A stretch of DNA of 6,877 nucleotides. Source: an uncultured Bacilli bacterium. Its GTDB lineage: Bacteria > Bacillota_I > Bacilli_A > RF39 > UBA660. Location of the stretch: contig CAJTUR010000043.1 of NCBI GenBank assembly GCA_910579535.1, positions 1 to 6,877 of the forward strand, written 5' to 3'. Below are positions 5,780 through 6,877 of the stretch, piece by piece. The translations under genes were made by a program, and so were the position numbers. A model generated the notes under the pieces. That model had not been told where the DNA came from. It saw only the letters and a program-made list of their open reading frames with translations, and ran no database searches. Every line of letters starts with the position of its first letter. Positions within the stretch are counted from its first letter, which is position 1.

Positions 5780-6677
5780 ACATTTTCCCTTTAGAATCTA
5801 ATTGAATTTCATACCCATATTGAAAAATATAAGCAATACTAAACAAAAATAATATTTCAACTAAACTAAAGAGTTCAAAACCAACATCTAAATCAATTTT
5901 AAGTACTAGTTCAAATAAAACACCTATAAGAGTTGGTAATACTGTCACAAAAATCATTAAATAAGCCATCTTTTTAATATAACCTACATTTTCAAGAGTA
6001 AAAGGGGTATCCCCTTGATAAATATTATGAAATAAATTTTCTAATGATTTAAGCATTATACTTACGACAATTAAAAAAAGTATTAAAAAAGCCAATCCAG
6101 TTTCAACATAACCCAAAATCTCAATTTTTGAATAATGTTCTAAAAATAATTTTAATCGAGCAATATCACTATCTTTTGTTAATTCTATAAGAGTAGAATC
6201 TTTAATATTTAAAGCAATTTTATTATCCATTTCTACAATAGAAAGAATTTCATTCTCATTAAAAACTATTTCATTATTTTTAATCTCAAGCTTACTAGTA
6301 ATAAAAGCAAGCGTTACCATAGAAGCCGCTACAATTGGAATACATAAAATACAAAGAATCCTTCCAATTTTGGCAATAAGAGCTAAAGCTCTACTTAAAG
6401 CTTTCACTTTATTTTGTTGTTCTTTTTTTAATTTAACGACATTCATTCTAATATCTTCATCTAATGAATTGAGATCAAGAAGAGTATTATTCACTAAATC
6501 ATTAATTCGACAATGAAAAACTTTACAAAGTTCTAACAAATTATTCATTTCAGGGTAAGCCTCCCCTGTCTCCCATTTACTAACACTTTGTCTTGAAACT
6601 TTCATTTTTTCAGCTAATTCTTCTTGCGATAGTTTTTTTGCTTTTCGTAAATTTCTTAAATTTTCTCCAAATTTCAT
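5763..6677 (-). CDS. XRE-family regulator with DUF2975-like membrane domain
   Basis: A 304-aa membrane-anchored DNA-binding protein. Residues 1-60 are an HTH_3/Cro-CI domain with the typical KLSQEELAEKMKVSRQSVSK and WETGEAYPEMNNLLELCKVF. A charged linker (about 65-98) leads to hydrophobic segments near 103-127, 188-210, 236-258 and 270-290, so four membrane helices are likely. GDTPFTLENVGYIKKMAYL (222-240) matches the DUF2975 pattern G-x-PFT-x-EN. Residues 130-185, between the first two helices, form a polar, probably extracytoplasmic loop that could sense a signal. ATG 6677 is chosen because AAGGAGG lies at 6692-6686; the longer reading from 6713 would place this site inside the coding region. 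Proteins of this design are common in Bacillota, but their targets are mostly unknown. It overlaps the 85-aa gene and may control its own unit. Confidence 0.9.
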   Translation of the reverse strand: MKFGENLRNLRKAKKLSQEELAEKMKVSRQSVSKWETGEAYPEMNNLLELCKVFHCRINDLVNNTLLDLNSLDEDIRMNVVKLKKEQQNKVKALSRALALIAKIGRILCILCIPIVAASMVTLAFITSKLEIKNNEIVFNENEILSIVEMDNKIALNIKDSTLIELTKDSDIARLKLFLEHYSKIEILGYVETGLAFLILFLIVVSIMLKSLENLFHNIYQGDTPFTLENVGYIKKMAYLMIFVTVLPTLIGVLFELVLKIDLDVGFELFSLVEILFLFSIAYIFQYGYEIQLDSKGKMYGETI

Positions 6678-6702
6678 TAGATTTTCCTCCTTTTCATGGT
6701 TC

Positions 6703-6708
6703 ATTATA
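6703..6708 (-). promoter_or_regulatory. Probable -10 box of the XRE-DUF2975 gene
   Basis: A perfect TATAAT on the minus strand lies 25 bases before the ATG at 6677, giving a short leader that just holds the ribosome site. No good -35 exists at 17 bases; TTGATA sits at a spacing of 21. Activation or a weak promoter is possible. Confidence 0.45.
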
Positions 6709-6732
6709 TCCATAAAAATCGTTTTATAATAT

Positions 6733-6745
6733 CAACTTTCAGTTG
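6733..6745. repeat. Short palindrome upstream of the XRE gene
   Basis: CAACT-TTC-AGTTG is a 5-bp perfect inverted repeat just upstream of the proposed promoter of the regulator gene. Operators of XRE regulators are often short dyads near their own promoter, so this is a candidate site. Dyads this short also arise by chance. Confidence 0.3.
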
Positions 6746-6822
6746 CATTTTTAGTTATTTCATAACCCATGACTTTCCATTTAAATTAATTCCTTTTTTA
6801 AGGAGTAAAATAAAAGACAAAG

Positions 6823-6877
6823 TGAACTGAACCCCAAAAGTTGGACAGTTTTAAATAGTTTTTAATTAGAGGATTGC
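6823..6877. mobile_element. End of an IS3-family (IS150-group-like) insertion sequence, cut by the window edge
   Basis: From 6823 the sequence TGAACTGAACCCCAAAAG continues as TTGGACA (to 6847). This is like the terminal inverted repeats I know from IS150-group IS3 elements, which begin with TG and contain CCCCAAAAGTTGGACA. The transposase genes would lie beyond 6877, so neither completeness nor orientation can be judged. A solitary terminal repeat left by an old insertion is the alternative. Confidence 0.65.

Noticed and set aside
6791..6804. TCCTT-TTTT-AAGGA palindrome
   Set aside because: The 5-bp arms are too weak and no gene ends nearby, so there is no support for a terminator or binding site.
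1..6877. CRISPR array, tRNA or rRNA genes
   Set aside because: No regularly spaced direct repeats and no tRNA or rRNA signatures were seen on either strand.

Overview
The window is AT-rich bacterial DNA of the low-GC Gram-positive (Bacillota) type. The evidence is strong AAGGAGG-like ribosome binding sites, sigma-A type promoters, intrinsic terminators with U-tracts, and two T-box leader RNAs. TGA is used as a stop, so the standard bacterial code fits and a mycoplasma code does not. I cannot name the genus.

Left part (1-4170, minus strand): one isoleucine-responsive unit. A consensus promoter (4169-4141) starts a T-box leader whose specifier reads AUC (Ile). Next come a small Cys-rich protein (3896-3657), an unrecognised 160-aa protein (3660-3178, ATGA overlap), and a broken N-terminal piece of a second, eukaryote-like isoleucyl-tRNA synthetase (3185-2943). 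The last gene is a complete ordinary isoleucyl-tRNA synthetase, ileS (2791-89), followed by an intrinsic terminator. The broken synthetase stops inside its HIGH region and runs into a scrap of another coding frame (3015-2872). It looks as if an older T-box-controlled synthetase was deleted, leaving its leader and accessory genes upstream of ileS.

Middle (4170-5481, plus strand): a second T-box leader runs divergently from the first. Its specifier is most likely UUC (Phe). It has a textbook antiterminator/terminator pair and controls no synthetase. After a possible 8-codon ORF comes an unrecognised soluble 253-aa protein with only one Phe but about 22 Tyr. That composition would suit a protein made when charged tRNA-Phe is scarce. 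This T-box-orphan gene pair is the most interesting item here.

Right part (5439-6877): a bidirectional terminator separates the orphan gene from a convergent two-gene unit on the minus strand. That unit encodes an XRE-type regulator fused to a DUF2975-like membrane domain and an overlapping 85-aa protein. The window ends in what looks like the terminal inverted repeat of an IS3-family (IS150-group-like) element.
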